From assembly GCA_016209105.1 (NCBI GenBank), contig JACQWR010000007.1, positions 62,001-126,000 on the forward strand: 64,000 nucleotides of DNA, given 5' to 3'. Made by a program: the position numbers and the translations under genes. Position 1 is the stretch's first letter. Each line of letters begins with the position of its first letter. Source of the DNA: Deltaproteobacteria bacterium (GTDB taxonomy: Bacteria; Desulfobacterota; Syntrophia; Syntrophales; JACQWR01). Shown piece after piece: positions 54,863 to 62,137 of this stretch. Below the pieces are notes generated by a model. That model was not told the DNA's origin. It was given only the letters and a program-made list of their open reading frames with translations, and did no database searches.

Positions 54863-54890
54863 AAAGTGCCGCATGCACACGCGGCACTTT
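54863..54890 (-). terminator. Rho-independent terminator, strongest on the minus strand
   Basis: Perfect 10-bp arms AAAGTGCCGC and GCGGCACTTT enclose an 8-base loop. Read on the minus strand it is followed by a T-run; on the plus strand there are only three Ts. It sits two bases from the end of the integrase fragment and may serve both genes. Confidence 0.8.
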
Positions 54891-54892
54891 CA

Positions 54893-55117
54893 TCAATCCA
54901 GAACATGATTTTCCGATTTCGGGGAATCCAAGAAGTCTAATATTACAGCCTCCTGATATTCCGAAGCAGACAATTCATTTTTTCTTGCATAATCGAGAAA
55001 CCGGCTGACCCAATGGGCATAGAACGGCACATTCTTTTCCGGGGCCAGATGCTTCTCCAGAAGGTATTTTTGGAACGCTGGCAGCTCGTCACCGAGTGTT
55101 GTTGCCATTTTTCCCAT
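54893..55117 (-). pseudogene. Integron-type integrase, N-terminal fragment only
   Basis: Only 74 codons remain of a gene normally about 320-340 codons long. The sequence FQKYLLEKHLAP and PEKNVPFYAHWVSRFLDYAR is the N-terminal SAM-like, DNA-binding domain of tyrosine recombinases, and in my recollection closest to integron integrases of anaerobic deltaproteobacteria. The catalytic RHRHY domain is absent: the frame stops 5 bp before a terminator. The fragment points left while attC-like sites and cassettes extend to the right, which is the canonical intI/cassette arrangement. A stand-alone small protein is possible but less likely. Confidence 0.65.
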
Positions 55118-55274
55118 ATTTTACCAACTTGGTATTTGGTCTTTATTAACACAAAATACCCAATGATGAGAGTTCAATTATGTTGATTTTACGATGGAAT
55201 ATCCTCTTTCCATTTTTCATGAAATACTGTAGAATTCGAGAAAAGTCGGGAAATGCCAACCAGGTATATTAATT

Positions 55275-55332
55275 GATGGGGCGGGGACGAAAAGAAAAAG
55301 ACCGTCCCTCGCCCCATCGGCGGAGCTGCGCT
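55275..55332. repeat. Strong hairpin and reversed attC-end segment
   Basis: GATGGGGCG then GGGACG pairs with CGTCCC then CGCCCCATC (55275-55318). It is followed by CGGCGGAGCTGCGC (55319-55332), an exact reverse complement of the right end of the attC-like site at 55478-55491. It lies between the integrase fragment and the first cassette, where attI would be expected. TGGGGCGGGGACGAAAAGA recurs at 56862. Confidence 0.6.
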
Positions 55333-55400
55333 TGCGCTCGGTCCAGCCATTTGCCGGGCGGCCATAAAAGGAATGACAACAACGTAAATAGAGGCCGCCC

Positions 55401-55496
55401 ATCAAACAGCTGGAGCGCACGTCACGGCGCCTGCACTGGTTGCGTCTAAAGGCGCTCCTCGCAGGCTCGTGCCGACGCGCAGCTCCGCCGTTACCC
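55401..55496 (+). other. attC-like site 1
   Basis: Left ATCAAAC and right GTTACCC are imperfect simple sites. In between, the block from GCGCACGTCACGGCGCCTGC (55415) to CAGCTCCGCCGTTA is almost identical to that in site 2 (56104-56182). AGCTGGAGCGC pairs imperfectly with GCGCAGCTCCG. Confidence 0.55.
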
Positions 55497-55566
55497 CATG
55501 AAATAAAATATTGCATAATGCGTCATATTGCAATATTATGTGAATAAAATAGCTTGGAGGAAAATT

Positions 55567-55785
55567 ATGCCTACAGCAGTTAGAATATCAGAAGAACTCG
55601 TTGATGAAGCAAAGAGATTCAGCCGCATTGATCATCGTTCCTTAGCTGGTCAAATCGAGCATTGGGCGCGTATGGGAAAGTGTGCTGAGGAAAATCCGGA
55701 TTTGTCCTATTCTCTCATTAAAGAAATCTTGATCGGTCTTGATGAATTAGATCAGGGTGAAAAGACAGAATACAAATTCGGATAG
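55567..55785 (+). CDS. ParD-like type II antitoxin
   Basis: The product is 72 residues. The ATG at 55567 follows TTGGAGGAAAATT. MPTAVRISEELVDEAKRFSR, HRSLAGQIEHWARMGK and EENPDLSYSLIKEIL match the ParD_like antitoxin family, with a ribbon-helix-helix N-terminus. It should bind its operator and neutralise the toxin encoded 5 bp downstream. Base composition is lower in GC than the flanking attC-like sites and chromosomal genes, consistent with acquisition as a cassette. Confidence 0.85.
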   Translation: MPTAVRISEELVDEAKRFSRIDHRSLAGQIEHWARMGKCAEENPDLSYSLIKEILIGLDELDQGEKTEYKFG

Positions 55786-55790
55786 GTGCC

Positions 55791-56072
55791 ATGAAAATCT
55801 ACCAATCGAGATTATTTGAAAAAAAAGTAAAAAAAATGTCTAAAGCTGAAAAAGGTGCTTTAGATCGTGAAGTGAAAAATATTGCTGAAAACCCGAATAT
55901 TGGTGATGAGAAAAAGGGTGATTTGAAAGGTGTGTTTATCCATAAATTCAAACTCAAGGCGAATTTATATTTGCTGGCATATAGGAAAGCCGGCACAGAT
56001 TTGGAACTTGTCATGATTGGCTCTCATGAAAATTATTATCGTGATCTCAAGAGTTACTTAAAAAGCAGATAA
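55791..56072 (+). CDS. RelE/ParE-like type II toxin
   Basis: The product is 93 residues of RelE/ParE-fold size. It has the lysine-rich start of these toxins (SRLFEKKVKKMSKAEKGALD), FIHKFKLKANLYLLAYRKAG for the central strands and LVMIGSHENYYRDLK near the C-terminus. It probably cleaves mRNA on the ribosome when free. It lies 5 bp after the antitoxin and its TAA runs into attC-like site 2, as usual for cassettes. Confidence 0.85.
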   Translation: MKIYQSRLFEKKVKKMSKAEKGALDREVKNIAENPNIGDEKKGDLKGVFIHKFKLKANLYLLAYRKAGTDLELVMIGSHENYYRDLKSYLKSR

Positions 56073-56075
56073 ATC

Positions 56076-56185
56076 GGGCAACCAGTCGCTGCGCCGGATC
56101 GGCGCGCACGTCACGGCGCCTGCACTGGTTGCGCCTAAAGGCGCTCCTCGCAGGCTCGTGCCGACGCTCAGCTCCGCCGTTATCC
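56076..56185 (+). other. attC-like site 2
   Basis: GGGCAAC (56076-56082) and GTTATCC (56179-56185) are the terminal sites. AGTCGCTGCGCCGGATC at the left partly pairs with GACGCTCAGCTCC at the right. It shares about 80 nearly identical bases with site 1. It separates the RelE-type pair from the BrnT-like pair. Confidence 0.6.
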
Positions 56186-56255
56186 GTAATAGATTAACAA
56201 TTTCCATGCTAAAAAATCCCTTGATCTGTACACACAAATGATGTACAATTGAGTC

Positions 56256-56549
56256 ATGAGATACGAGTGGAATCCTAAAAAAAATGAATGGTTAAAAAAA
56301 GAAAGGCATATATCTTTCGAGCAGATAATCATTCATCTTTCACGGGGTGATGTCTGGAAAGTAGCTGATCATCTCGACCAATTAAACTATCCCGGACAAA
56401 AGCTGTATTTTGTTGTTATCGATAGCTATATTTATATCGTTCCCTATGTAGTTGAGAAGGATTATATTTTTTTGAAAACAATAATACCCAGCAGGAAAGC
56501 AACAAAGATGTATAAAGAAGAACAGGAGAATCAAAATGAAATACGATAA
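56256..56549 (+). CDS. BrnT-like toxin
   Basis: The product is 97 residues. YEWNPKKNEWLKKERHISFE at the start matches the BrnT pattern (F/YEWDxxKN...R.ISFE). The strands DQLNYPGQKLYFVVID, YIYIVPYVVEK and FLKTIIPSRKATKMY match toxins of the BrnT/RelE-like group. The gene is AT-rich and overlaps the antitoxin start by 14 bp, with the toxin first, as is typical of brnTA. Confidence 0.8.
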   Translation: MRYEWNPKKNEWLKKERHISFEQIIIHLSRGDVWKVADHLDQLNYPGQKLYFVVIDSYIYIVPYVVEKDYIFLKTIIPSRKATKMYKEEQENQNEIR

Positions 56550-56808
56550 AGAAGAAAAAGATATTCTTGATGCGTTAGAAAAAGGAAAGATGAAGCTTGC
56601 TACGCCATCAAAAAAAGAAATAGAATCAATTAAGGCAGCAGCAAATAACACCCTCAAAAAAGACAAGCGTATAACGATTCGGCTATATGACCATGACTTT
56701 ATTGGTATTCAAAAAAGAGCTATGGAGATGGGAATCCCATATCAAACGCTTATTTCCGGCATCATTCACCGTTACATAGAAGGTGATATAAAAATCAAGA
56801 CCGGATAA
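56536..56808 (+). CDS. Antitoxin of the BrnT-like pair (ribbon-helix-helix)
   Basis: The product is 90 residues. The N-terminal half (YDKEEKDILDALEKGKM) is the toxin-binding segment usual in this class. RITIRLYDHDFIGIQKRAME and GIPYQTLISGIIHRYI form a ribbon-helix-helix DNA-binding domain as in CopG/BrnA-type antitoxins. It overlaps the toxin gene and its TAA stop lies in the left simple site of attC-like site 3. Confidence 0.8.
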   Translation: MKYDKEEKDILDALEKGKMKLATPSKKEIESIKAAANNTLKKDKRITIRLYDHDFIGIQKRAMEMGIPYQTLISGIIHRYIEGDIKIKTG

Positions 56809-56903
56809 CCAAGTGCTGCACGGGCTCGGCGTGCTCGCACGCCTCCCCGTGAGCTTTGTCGTGGGGCGGGGACGAAAAGAAAAAACCGCCGCCGCCGTTA
56901 TGC
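56803..56903 (+). other. attC-like site 3
   Basis: GGATAAC (56803-56809) and GTTATGC (56897-56903) bound the site. CACGGG and CCCGTG enclose the perfect hairpin GGCGTGCTCGCACGCC. The stop codon of the antitoxin is inside the left site. No complete cassette gene follows. Confidence 0.6.
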
Positions 56904-57054
56904 CCCTCCGATCCGTAATCTTCATTTCTAAAAATAGACTGCCACTGAACAGTAGGCAGGTAAACTCGATAATCAAAATGGTATCTCTTGGGTACCAAGG
57001 AAAAATGATTCCCCTGCTCCGGCAGGATAACAAATATCGCGCACAGGAGGGCTT

Positions 57055-57177
57055 ATGAGTTTACTGATTGATCTTCCCGTCTTCCCCTTCCCCGTGGAAA
57101 AGGGCGAACGTGTAAGTCCTTACATTGCCAGAGCCGCGAATTTGAGATTCTCCGCAGCAAGCTGCGGAGCATCTTAG
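57055..57177 (+). CDS. Short open frame with strong ribosome site, probable gene remnant
   Basis: A 40-codon frame starts at the ATG at 57055 behind CAGGAGGGCTT. It begins MSLLIDLPVFPFPVEKGERV and its last 13 residues are encoded by an R2 fragment. It may be the start of a cassette gene cut off by the repeat. I recognise no family. Confidence 0.3.
   Translation: MSLLIDLPVFPFPVEKGERVSPYIARAANLRFSAASCGAS
57139..57177 (+). repeat. R2 fragment (right hairpin only)
   Basis: TTTGAGATTCTCCGCAGCAA and GCTGCGGAGCATCTT match the right-hand hairpin of the R2 copy at 24480. Confidence 0.65.
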
Positions 57178-57184
57178 ATCCTTT

Positions 57185-58173
<989 letters not shown>

Positions 58174-58271
58174 TCAATCGCCCCTCGTTGCTGCAGGCGA
58201 ATTATTTCCCGGAATCAGCCGCTGCTTTATATACCAGAGTGAAAATTAATACAACAGGAGGAAAAGAGCGG

Positions 58272-58337
58272 ATGACTCGCTCGTACAGCCGCCGCTTGAG
58301 AGGAAGCGATTTCCTGTTGCAAAATGGCGGGCGGTGA
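58272..58337 (+). CDS. Possible 21-residue leader peptide upstream of glmM
   Basis: An ATG behind CAGGAGGAAAAGAGCGG opens MTRSYSRRLRGSDFLLQNGG, stopped by TGA. The ribosome site is stronger than that of glmM 100 bp downstream. Very basic. It may be a regulatory upstream frame or chance. Confidence 0.3.
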   Translation: MTRSYSRRLRGSDFLLQNGGR

Positions 58338-58440
58338 TATAGAAGTTCTTATCTTATCGGGCACTTGTCATGCGGAGCAGACGGCTTCCTTTTCAGACAA
58401 ACAGGACGGCCGGTTTGCGGAACAAACGAGGGGGATATCC

Positions 58441-59790
58441 ATGGGAAAATTGTTCGGCACCGACGGCATCAGGGGGGTTGCCAATGAATACCCTATGACG
58501 GCCGAAATGGCCTTAAACATAGGACGCGCCACGGCCCGCCTGTTCAAGCGTGAGGGACACACCCCCAAGATCATCGTCGGCAAGGACACCCGCATATCGG
58601 GTTACATGTTCGAAAACGCCCTCGTCTCGGGGATCTGCTCCATGGGCGTCAACGCCATCATGGTGGGCGTCATTCCCACGCCGGGGATCGCCTTTCTCAC
58701 CAACAGCATGCGGGCCGATGCCGGCATTGTTATTTCCGCTTCGCACAATCCCCTCCAGGACAACGGTATCAAGATCTTCGGCAGCGAAGGATACAAGCTC
58801 CCCGATGAAAAGGAACTTGCCATAGAAGAGATGATCCTTGCAAACAACATGCACAGCCTCCATCCCGCCCCAAGGGACCTGGGCAAGGCCTACCGCATGG
58901 ACGACGCGCGCGGGCGCTACATCGTATTCTTAAAACACGCCTTCCCCAAGGAACTGAGCGTCGAGGGTACAAAGGTGGTCCTCGACTGCGCCAACGGCGC
59001 AACCTACCGGGTGGCGCCCGCCACCTTTTTCGAGCTGGGGGCGGAGGTAAGCGCCCTCTTTGATGAGCCCAACGGCGGCAACATCAACGTCAATTGCGGT
59101 TCGCAACACCCGGAAACGCTGGCCGGGGAAGTGGTGAAACAAAAGGCCGACATAGGTTTCGCCTTCGACGGCGACGGCGACCGCCTTATCGCCGTGGATG
59201 AAACAGGCACGACGCTTACGGGCGACCAGATACTGGCCATCTGCGCTTCGGTATTGAAAAAGGAGGGCAGGCTTGCGAACAACCTGGTGGTACGGACGGT
59301 TATGAGCAACATCGGACTTTCCCAGACCTTCCGGGAATTGGGCATTGAGTGGGCGACCGCCGCGGTGGGCGACCGGGCCGTTCTGGAGGAAATGCAGGCA
59401 AACGGCGCCGTCATCGGCGGCGAAGATTCGGGGCACCTGATCTTCCTCAACCACCATACGACGGGAGACGGCATCATCACGGCCCTGCAGCTCCTGGCGG
59501 CCATGAAGAAGGAAGGAAAACCCCTTTCCGAACTTGCAAGCATCATGAAGGTATCACCCCAGGTGCTCATTAACCTGGAGGTGAAAAGAAGACCGGAGAT
59601 CGAGACGGTGCCGGAGATCGTCCGGATAATCGGCGACGTGGAGAAGAAGCTGGGCAAGAGCGGCCGGGTGCTGGTGCGGTATTCGGGGACGCAGAACATG
59701 TGTCGCATCATGGTGGAGGGCCCCTCGCAAAAGGAAACGGAAGATTATTGCCGCCGGATTGCCGACGTCGTCGCCAAGGCCCTTAATTAA
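58441..59790 (+). CDS. glmM: Phosphoglucosamine mutase
   Basis: The product is 449 residues, the normal GlmM length, starting at the ATG at 58441 behind GAGGGGGATATCC (the frame is open to 58324). MGKLFGTDGIRGVAN is the typical start. VISASHNPLQDNGIKIF contains the phosphorylated serine. FAFDGDGDRLIAVDE is the Mg site, and GGEDSGHLIF and VRYSGTQNMCRIMVEG bind sugar and phosphate. It makes glucosamine-1-phosphate for peptidoglycan and LPS synthesis. Confidence 0.97.
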   Translation: MGKLFGTDGIRGVANEYPMTAEMALNIGRATARLFKREGHTPKIIVGKDTRISGYMFENALVSGICSMGVNAIMVGVIPTPGIAFLTNSMRADAGIVISASHNPLQDNGIKIFGSEGYKLPDEKELAIEEMILANNMHSLHPAPRDLGKAYRMDDARGRYIVFLKHAFPKELSVEGTKVVLDCANGATYRVAPATFFELGAEVSALFDEPNGGNINVNCGSQHPETLAGEVVKQKADIGFAFDGDGDRLIAVDETGTTLTGDQILAICASVLKKEGRLANNLVVRTVMSNIGLSQTFRELGIEWATAAVGDRAVLEEMQANGAVIGGEDSGHLIFLNHHTTGDGIITALQLLAAMKKEGKPLSELASIMKVSPQVLINLEVKRRPEIETVPEIVRIIGDVEKKLGKSGRVLVRYSGTQNMCRIMVEGPSQKETEDYCRRIADVVAKALN

Positions 59791-60015
59791 GGATAGTCGA
59801 GTGAGTCTCGGCGAGATTATCCCCTCTCTGTCGGAACAGGTCCGGAGAGAAATGGGGAGTGCCCAATCACCGACCATCTCGGCAAGTTTGATCCCGCCAT
59901 GAGCATTGGTAAACAACACTCCCCCAAGGTTGGCTCCTCGGCTTGCCGCTGAAATTTTTTACAAGGCCTTGTTTTAACGGCAATCTACATGCGAATGGGA
60001 TCTGGAGGAAGGCAC
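59791..60015. other. Intergenic region without recognisable gene
   Basis: About 225 bp between glmM and the nitroreductase gene. AACGGCAATCTACATG precedes the next ribosome site. There are no repeats of the named families and no convincing open frame. Confidence 0.5.
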
Positions 60016-60798
60016 ATGACGGGCAAGGAACGCGAAGAAGCCAAGAAACGGGGAACGGACGATCTTTTTGATCCGCTGATCGAATGCATCATTCATCGCC
60101 GCAGCATCCGTTCGTTTCAGCCGACCCCGGTTGCCGACGAGGTGGTCATGAAGATCCTGGAGGCCGGACGCTGGGCGCCCTCGGGGGGAAATTCACAGCC
60201 CTGGGAATTTATTGTCGTGAAGCGCCGCGACACGCTGGAAAAGATTGGTCGGATATTCGTCGAGGATCGGGAACAGCGCATCCGTGAGAAGGTAAATTTC
60301 CCCGGCAGCGCCAAATCATATATCGCCAAGGTTCCGGCAATGATCGTGGTCGTGGCCGATCCCCGCTGGAAGCAGGCCTATCCCGGCACCGATTTCACCC
60401 CGGCGCTGCGGCGCATGTATGCCAGGAACAGGGAATTGATCTTCGTGCAGAGCGTGGCCGCCGCCGTGGAAAACATGTTTTTGGCGGCGTCCTCTCTGGG
60501 GCTGGGGATGGCGTGGCTAACCGGCTTTGCCGAGGATCGCATGGGCAGGAAGCTGCGTCGTCTCTTAAAAATTCCCGAACCTGTCCGCCTCATGGCAGGA
60601 CTTCCCATCGGCTATCCGAAAGTCCCCGGCCAGACAAGATCCCGTCGCCCGCTGGAGCACCTCGTCCACCATGAAACGTATGACCCCGACCGTCTCAAAA
60701 CCGAAGAATTTTTCCTGGACTTCTGCGAGAATGAACGAAATCGGATTGCCTACAGCGCCGGAGTCGTGAAGAACGGAGGCCGCGGTAGCCGATTTTGA
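60016..60798 (+). CDS. Nitroreductase family protein
   Basis: The product is 260 residues from the ATG at 60016, behind GGAGGAAGGCAC. IIHRRSIRSFQPTPVADEVV is the FMN-binding start of the family, AGRWAPSGGNSQPWEFIVVK the second FMN loop, and SVAAAVENMFLAASSLGLGMAWLTG the helix over the flavin. Proteins of this family reduce nitro groups or quinones with NAD(P)H. The C-terminal 40 residues after LEHLVHHETYD extend beyond the common core. The natural substrate is unknown. Confidence 0.9.
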   Translation: MTGKEREEAKKRGTDDLFDPLIECIIHRRSIRSFQPTPVADEVVMKILEAGRWAPSGGNSQPWEFIVVKRRDTLEKIGRIFVEDREQRIREKVNFPGSAKSYIAKVPAMIVVVADPRWKQAYPGTDFTPALRRMYARNRELIFVQSVAAAVENMFLAASSLGLGMAWLTGFAEDRMGRKLRRLLKIPEPVRLMAGLPIGYPKVPGQTRSRRPLEHLVHHETYDPDRLKTEEFFLDFCENERNRIAYSAGVVKNGGRGSRF

Positions 60799-61199
60799 TC
60801 CTTCCGATGGAAAGACGGGCCGGATTTTAGGTACGGTCATATCTCTGGAAGAGAAATTATGACGAATTCGGAGGTGCCCACATTGCGCCTCATCCTTCCC
60901 TTCTACACGCTCGGGGCAGGCTTGCGGCGTACGCGCAATGCACCTCTCTCATGCCTTGGGGGTTATGCTTCTCGACTCCAAGACTTTTTACGAAGCCTTT
61001 TCATATTAAAAGGAATCTGGCCCCTTTTATTTCTTATTTCTTTTTATTAAAGTTTTTGGCAATATTGACGATAATACCGCTGTACCATCCCAAAGCAATA
61101 CAAGTTGCTACTGCTCTTTCGAAGTCCGTAAAAAAATGTCCGATGCCCTATTGGACAGGTAATAGACAGAAAATTGTAAGATAATTAAGATGTTGGGAT
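60799..61199. other. Intergenic region with a short inverted repeat
   Basis: It holds GAGGTGCCCACATTGCGC facing GCGCAATGCACCTC about 55 bp away, then AT-rich DNA. A weak 63-codon frame (60859-61050) covers the inverted repeat and is not trusted. Near 61130-61160 a TGTCC...GGACA hairpin resembles GGTCC...GGACC upstream of the gene at 5945. Confidence 0.4.
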
Positions 61200-61318
61200 T
61201 GAAGCTCCCCGTAGCACACTGCGGAGAATCTTCGGTTCTTAAGGAATGGGGGCGTTAAGCATCCACATGCTTGCCTTGCCGCTGCGGAGAATGCGCTCGC
61301 TACTGGATTCGGATGTCT
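61200..61318 (-). repeat. R2 palindromic repeat, reverse, diverged
   Basis: TTGAAGCTCCCCGTAGCACA, CTGCGGAGAATCTTCGG and TTCTTAAGGAATG are followed by GCCGCTGCGGAGAATGCGCT. This is the reverse order of R2 with the left hairpin replaced by a related one. It ends 25 bp before the next gene. Confidence 0.65.
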
Positions 61319-61342
61319 TTCAATTGAAAGGGGAGGATTACG

Positions 61343-61600
61343 ATGGGACTATTAACGAATTACAAAAATCTAATCTACGAACACAGTGACAAAACGAACG
61401 ATTTCATGTACCTGCTCATGAAAGAGAGAAACAAGAAAGGCAAATGGACAACGGACGATGTAGGTAAAATCAAGAACCAGATAAAACTTTTATCCAATTC
61501 CGTGCCTTTTTTAGTTATTTTCATCCTCCCCCTTGGGGTATTGATGCTGCCGCTTCTTGCCGGCATACTCGACAGACGAAAAGAAATTCGCGTCAACTGA
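61343..61600 (+). CDS. Small LETM1-like membrane protein, paralogue 2
   Basis: The product is 85 residues behind GGGGAGGATTACG. It aligns without gaps to the proteins at 5945 and 61753 (LLTNYKNLIYEH, DFMYLLMKERNKKGKWT, SVPFLVIFILPLGVLMLPLL, ILDRRKEIR). A single hydrophobic segment lies near residues 52-75. The leader GGATGTCTTTCAATTGA resembles that of both paralogues. Function unknown; a membrane or ribosome-associated role is suggested only by the LETM1 resemblance. Confidence 0.8.
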   Translation: MGLLTNYKNLIYEHSDKTNDFMYLLMKERNKKGKWTTDDVGKIKNQIKLLSNSVPFLVIFILPLGVLMLPLLAGILDRRKEIRVN

Positions 61601-61604
61601 ATCT

Positions 61605-61712
61605 CCCCGCCACACGCAGCGGGGGATTTTGATGGATTCTTTATATTTGCAGGAGCTTCAACATTCACTTATTTATCCCCCGCAGCGGGCGGGGGAATGC
61701 GCTCGCCGTTGG
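61605..61712 (-). repeat. R2-like repeat between the two small paralogues
   Basis: CCCCGCCACACGCAGCGGGG can act as a terminator stem for the gene before it (GATTTT follows). GGAGCTTCAACATTCAC and CCCCGCAGCGGGCGGGG then lead to AATGCGCTCGCCG. The order matches reversed R2 with diverged spacers. Confidence 0.6.
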
Positions 61713-61752
61713 AGGTAGATGTCCTTCGGTTGAGGCAAAAGGAGGGATCAAG

Positions 61753-62019
61753 ATGGGCTTATTTGCGAATTACAGAAATCAGATATACGCGCAGAGCGTT
61801 GAGATGGACAATTTCATGTACCTGCTCATGAAAGATAGAAACCGAAGAGGCAAATGGACCAAAGAAGAAATAGACAAACTGGTAATCCAGATAAAACACC
61901 TGTCTACTTCCGCGCCGTTCTTAATACTTTTGGTTCTCCCCTTTGGTTTCTTGATGCTGCCGCTCCTTGCCAACTGGCTCGATAGGAGAAAGCAACCTCG
62001 ACCATTGACAGGCGGATAA
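61753..62019 (+). CDS. Small LETM1-like membrane protein, paralogue 3
   Basis: The product is 88 residues behind AAAGGAGGGATCAAG. It is close to paralogue 2 (MGLFANYRNQIYAQ, NFMYLLMKDRNRRGKWTKEE, PFLILLVLPFGFLMLPLLAN, WLDRRKQPR). The tandem pair 61343/61753 looks like a recent duplication that carried an R2 element along. The C-terminus is four residues longer (LTGG). Confidence 0.8.
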   Translation: MGLFANYRNQIYAQSVEMDNFMYLLMKDRNRRGKWTKEEIDKLVIQIKHLSTSAPFLILLVLPFGFLMLPLLANWLDRRKQPRPLTGG

Positions 62020-62137
62020 AGCGCCAGCCGCCGTTTTCGCGTTGTCTTTGACATTATCGCCGTATGGCGCCAATTCCCTTTTGCTTTACCGCCTTCCTTC
62101 TGGTATAAGTCGAACGGAAAAAAATCCGGGGAAGGAC

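Noticed and set aside
56813-57058. 81-codon frame across attC-like site 3
   Set aside because: It reads through the palindromes and the A-rich motif; cassette logic explains this stretch better.
60859-61050. 63-codon frame after the nitroreductase gene
   Set aside because: It has a fair ribosome site, but its first half is an inverted repeat and the product resembles nothing.
61083-61199. Possible c-di-GMP riboswitch before the small LETM1-like gene
   Set aside because: The region has a short hairpin but lacks the conserved GEMM core motifs.
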